DNA of 64,000 nt from an uncultured Lachnospiraceae bacterium (GTDB taxonomy: Bacteria > Bacillota > Clostridia > Lachnospirales > Lachnospiraceae). Below, one piece after another: positions 61,118-64,000 of the stretch. Positions within the stretch are counted from its first letter, which is position 1; each line of letters opens with the position of its first letter. The notes below the pieces were generated by a model. It made no database searches and was not told the origin of the DNA. It saw nothing but the letters and a program-made list of their open reading frames with translations. The stretch spans positions 62,001-126,000 of the forward strand of contig CAJUPI010000003.1 in assembly GCA_910588125.1 (NCBI GenBank), read 5' to 3'. The position numbers were made by a program, and so were the translations under genes.

Positions 61118-61154
61118 GGGGTATCCGGCAGAGGGGATGCCCCATTTTATTTTT
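61118..61154 (+). terminator. Intrinsic terminator after rimI
   Basis: GGGGTATCC (61118-61126) pairs with GGATGCCCC (61135-61143), one G-U pair, followed by ATTTTATTTTT. It ends the tsaE-tsaB-rimI unit. A further imperfect hairpin (GTCTGGCGAATGACGCAA with TTGCGTTTTGGCAGAC) lies at 61171-61209. Confidence 0.75.
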
Positions 61155-61289
61155 ATATGTCATAAAGCAGGTCTGGCGAATGACGCAAGCGATGTTGCGT
61201 TTTGGCAGACAGATGAATTCTGAACGGGCAGAAATAAAAAGGAACAGGGCGCCGCCGGTTTGAAAACAGGAAGGAAGGGCGAGAATAAG

Positions 61290-61532
61290 ATGAGAAAGTA
61301 CAAAAGCGGCGGTCAGCTGGAGACCGTAATCTGCAATTGCTGCGGCAAAAAGATGGTGGTAAAGGAGGGGGTTCTCCGGGAGGGGGCGATTTCCATCCAT
61401 CATGCGTGGGATTTTTTCTCGGAAAAGGATGGAGAAGTTCATCATTGGGACATGTGTGAAGAATGTTATGACAATTTGTTGAGACAGTTTCGGGTAGAGC
61501 CGGATGTAGAGGAACAGGTTGAATTCGTCTGA
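61290..61532 (+). CDS. Small conserved protein with paired CxxC motifs
   Basis: 80 residues. ICNCCGKKM and MCEECYDNL could bind one zinc ion; the middle HHAWDFFSEKDGEVHHWDMC is rich in His and acidic residues. I do not recognise a named function. It lies alone between rimI and rnz. The ATG at 61290 is used; an upstream TTG would add ten residues. Confidence 0.65.
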   Translation: MRKYKSGGQLETVICNCCGKKMVVKEGVLREGAISIHHAWDFFSEKDGEVHHWDMCEECYDNLLRQFRVEPDVEEQVEFV

Positions 61533-61545
61533 CAGGTGTGTTATC

Positions 61546-61665
61546 ATTCTATGAGAGATTTTTATGCGCCCGGCAGTGGATGCGCTGCGGAAGCGGAAAG
61601 CCTGGTGGGCGCATGTGATGTACCTGATTTCCGATCGCTGGTGGCGATGAGACTTTCTATAGAAT
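61546..61665 (+). other. Structured leader before rnz
   Basis: ATTCTAT (61546-61552) pairs with ATAGAAT (61659-61665) and ATGCGCCC (61564-61571) with GGGCGCAT (61607-61614), forming nested helices over 120 nt in the 144-bp gap. It may be an RNA element or another hairpin repeat; it is not a class I recognise. Confidence 0.45.
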
Positions 61666-61676
61666 GAGGAAAACAT

Positions 61677-62603
61677 ATGTTGGATATTTGTTTGTTGGGA
61701 ACCGGAGGGATGATGCCCTTGCCTTATCGCTGGCTGACATCCATGATGGCGCGATGTGACGGCAGTAATCTGCTGATCGACTGTGGGGAGGGCACCCAGA
61801 TAGCTTTAAAGGAGAAAGGCTGGAGTCCCAAGCCCATTGATATTATTTGCTTTACTCATTATCATGCCGATCATATCAGTGGCCTGCCAGGATTACTTCT
61901 GACTATGGGTAATGCAGAGCGGACCGAACCATTGGTACTTGTGGGGCCGAAGGGACTGGAACGGGTGGTTATGGCATTGCGCTGTATTGCGCCGGAGCTG
62001 CCGTTTTCTTTGCGTTTTGTAGAGCTGGAGGAGAACCGGCAGCAGCTTTGCCTGGGGCCTTACGTCATAGATGCTTATCGCGTGAATCACAATGTGGCAT
62101 GTTATGGCTATGCGATTTCGATTCCCCGTGCCGGACGCTTTGATGTGGAGCGGGCGAAGGCGCAAAATATACCGATGAAAGCATGGAGCCGTCTGCAAAA
62201 AGGTGAGACATTGGAGATAGACGGAACCTGTTATACGCCGGAGATGGTTCTGGGACCACGGCGGAGAGGACTGAAGGTAGTATATTGTACGGATACCCGT
62301 CCGGTGCCGGTGATTACGGAGTATGCAGCAGATGCGGATCTGTTTATCTGCGAGGGAATGTACGGAGAAGACGGCAAGGAGGTAAAGGCCAGGGAACACA
62401 AGCATATGACCATGTACGAGGCGGCATTGCTGGCGCAAAAGGCACAGCCACGGGAATTGTGGTTGACCCATTACAGTCCGTCTTTGACACGGCCGGAGGA
62501 ATTCATAGATAAAGTGCGAAAAATATTTCCACGGGCAAAGGCGGCCCGGGATGGCTGGACGGCAGAGCTTACTTTTGACGAGGAGGAGAGTCCGGCAGAA
62601 TAA
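61677..62603 (+). CDS. rnz: Ribonuclease Z (metallo-beta-lactamase fold)
   Basis: 308 residues. LLGTGGMMPLPYR, then the metal motif FTHYHADHISGLPG, CTDTRP and the C-terminal TMYEAALLAQKA..LWLTHYSPS match RNase Z, which removes 3' trailers from tRNA precursors. A few proteins of this fold act on other esters, but the GTGG..P and HxHxDH pattern favours RNase Z. Start at 61677 after GAGGA. tsaD follows 17 bp later. Confidence 0.88.
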   Translation: MLDICLLGTGGMMPLPYRWLTSMMARCDGSNLLIDCGEGTQIALKEKGWSPKPIDIICFTHYHADHISGLPGLLLTMGNAERTEPLVLVGPKGLERVVMALRCIAPELPFSLRFVELEENRQQLCLGPYVIDAYRVNHNVACYGYAISIPRAGRFDVERAKAQNIPMKAWSRLQKGETLEIDGTCYTPEMVLGPRRRGLKVVYCTDTRPVPVITEYAADADLFICEGMYGEDGKEVKAREHKHMTMYEAALLAQKAQPRELWLTHYSPSLTRPEEFIDKVRKIFPRAKAARDGWTAELTFDEEESPAE

Positions 62604-62620
62604 GCCGGGGGAACATAATC

Positions 62621-63691
62621 ATGAAAGAGAAAGACGTATTGATTTTAGCCATTGAAAGCTCTTGCGACGAGACGGCGGCGGCAGTGGTTCGAAACGGCAG
62701 GGAGGTGTTGTCAAATGTTATTGCCTCCCAAATCGCATTACACACGCAATTTGGAGGTGTGGTGCCGGAGATTGCTTCCCGCAAACACATCGAGCAGATC
62801 AACCAGGTGATTGCCGGCGCTTTGTGTGAGGCTGATGTGACGCTTTCTGATATCACAGCCATCGGGGTGACGTACGGCCCCGGCCTGGTCGGCGCACTGC
62901 TCGTCGGTGTGGCAGAGGCTAAGGCGATTGCGTATGCGGCAAAAAAGCCTTTGATCGGTGTGCACCATATTGAGGGCCATGTGGCGGCGAATTTTATCAC
63001 CAGTTATCCGGGGAAGTTATCCAGCAGCGGGATCCTGACGTCTGTGAGGCCAGAGTTGGAGCCGCCTTTTGTGTGTTTGATTGTGTCCGGGGGACACACG
63101 CATCTGGTGATTGTAAAAGATTATGGCGAGTTTGAAATTATCGGCAGAACACGGGACGATGCGGCAGGAGAGGCTTTTGATAAAGTGGCCCGTGCCGTTG
63201 GGCTGGGCTATCCGGGCGGCCCTAAGGTAGATCGGGCTGCCCGGGAGGGGGATCCTCATGCGATCGAATTTCCTCGTGCCAAGGTGGAGGGAGCTCCCTA
63301 CGACTTTAGCTTCAGCGGTCTTAAATCCGCAGTTTTAAACTATATCAATCGCGCAAAAATGACCGGGGAGACAATTGATGTACCGGATTTGGCGGCTTCT
63401 TTTCAAAATGCGGTGGTAGAGGCATTGGTAAGCCGTGCAATACTGGCCGCTGGGGAATACGGTTATGATAAGTTGGCGATTGCCGGAGGCGTGGCTTCCA
63501 ATTCCGCATTACGAGCTGCTATGGCCAAGGCGTGTGAAGAAAATCACTTTCAATTTTACTATCCGGAGCCGGTTCTTTGCACGGATAATGCTGCCATGAT
63601 TGGAGCAGCAGCTTATTTTGAATACCAAAAAGGCGCCCGGCACGGATGGGATCTCAATGCAGTTCCCAATCTAAAGCTTGGTGAACGATAG
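62621..63691 (+). CDS. tsaD: tRNA threonylcarbamoyladenosine transferase TsaD
   Basis: 356 residues. ILAIESSCDETAAAVV, the metal-binding HHIEGH, YGPGLVGALLVG and VSGGHTHLV are conserved TsaD motifs. It transfers the threonylcarbamoyl moiety from the adenylate made by TsaC to tRNA A37, together with TsaB and TsaE. Start at 62621 after GGGGGAAC. Confidence 0.96.
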   Translation: MKEKDVLILAIESSCDETAAAVVRNGREVLSNVIASQIALHTQFGGVVPEIASRKHIEQINQVIAGALCEADVTLSDITAIGVTYGPGLVGALLVGVAEAKAIAYAAKKPLIGVHHIEGHVAANFITSYPGKLSSSGILTSVRPELEPPFVCLIVSGGHTHLVIVKDYGEFEIIGRTRDDAAGEAFDKVARAVGLGYPGGPKVDRAAREGDPHAIEFPRAKVEGAPYDFSFSGLKSAVLNYINRAKMTGETIDVPDLAASFQNAVVEALVSRAILAAGEYGYDKLAIAGGVASNSALRAAMAKACEENHFQFYYPEPVLCTDNAAMIGAAAYFEYQKGARHGWDLNAVPNLKLGER

Positions 63692-63762
63692 AAGCGAAGA
63701 ATTTGAAAAAAACTCCAAGTCTGCCATAATGATACAATAAGTACGCTGGGAAAGGGGGGCCT

Positions 63763-64000
63763 ATGGAAGAGAAACGAACAGGCGCTGTTGTGCTGGCCGG
63801 CGGAAAAGGCCGGCGAATGAATTGTAAGATACAGAAGCAATATTTGACGCTTGCCGGCAAACCATTGATTCTCTATTCCCTGGAGGCTTTTGAGCAAAGT
63901 ATTATTGATGAGATTGTACTGGTAGTAGGCGCCGGAGAACAAGAAAGTGTCTGCCAAAATATCATACAACCTTATAAGCTCCAAAAGATAACAGCCGTTG
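63763..64000 (+). CDS. ispD: 2-C-methyl-D-erythritol 4-phosphate cytidylyltransferase, N-terminal part
   Basis: 79 residues visible, cut by the window end. AVVLAGGKGRRMNCKIQKQYLTLAGKPLI is the CTP-binding segment of IspD, an enzyme of the non-mevalonate isoprenoid pathway. Start follows AAAGGGGGG. Related cytidylyltransferases such as TarI share this N-terminus, so the rest of the gene is needed to separate them. Confidence 0.75.
   Translation, partial: MEEKRTGAVVLAGGKGRRMNCKIQKQYLTLAGKPLILYSLEAFEQSIIDEIVLVVGAGEQESVCQNIIQPYKLQKITAV

Overview
The window looks like a chromosomal segment from a spore-forming, low-to-mid GC Clostridia member, most likely Lachnospiraceae (inference). Pointers are spoIIID and a sipL-like gene, both behind sigma-E-like promoters, a ytvI-like gene, the hpf-secA-prfB order, prfB with its +1 frameshift, tsaE-tsaB-rimI and rnz-tsaD. 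No rRNA, tRNA, CRISPR array or transposase gene was seen.

Layout. 1-0.5 kb: tail of a choline-binding-repeat surface protein. 0.9-7.5 kb: a phosphoribosyltransferase-like gene, then a complete set of the five STM4011-STM4015-type genes (LRR protein, ATP-grasp, alkaline-phosphatase-fold hydrolase, two radical SAM enzymes), a conserved cluster of unknown function. Here the last radical SAM protein is fused to a HAD domain, and the junction between the two radical SAM genes has been split by a small mobile element. 7.5-17.6 kb: spoIIID, a Dam-type methylase with a putative restriction nuclease, an aldehyde/alcohol dehydrogenase pair, a PrcB-like lipoprotein, cysE, a TtcA-like gene, sipL and a GIY-YIG protein. 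17.8-35.2 kb: a cell-surface polysaccharide region (glf, six glycosyltransferase genes, two flippases, ATP-grasp, DegT aminotransferase, DUF2304, DUF2142, rfbC, an ABC-2 permease) with a convergent L,D-transpeptidase. 35.2-37.3 kb: larB-larC for the nickel-pincer cofactor. 37.3-48.2 kb: mixed genes (kinase, hemolysin III, ArsR regulator, pseudouridine synthase, amylosucrase, ytvI, trxB, NlpC/P60, acyltransferase). 48.3-64 kb: housekeeping genes (hpf, secA, prfB, pheB, hom, tex, tsaE-tsaB-rimI, rnz, tsaD, start of ispD).

The strongest non-coding signals are: (1) two families of interspersed hairpin elements whose stem sequences differ between copies yet stay self-complementary; one family has direct-repeat target duplications and is probably MITE-like, the other sits mostly between convergent genes; (2) five exact DnaA boxes in 116 bp between hpf and secA; (3) a possible terminator/antiterminator leader before larB; (4) a third long hairpin after tex and a structured leader before rnz.

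All calls come from reading the sequence and recalled family knowledge; no database search was run.
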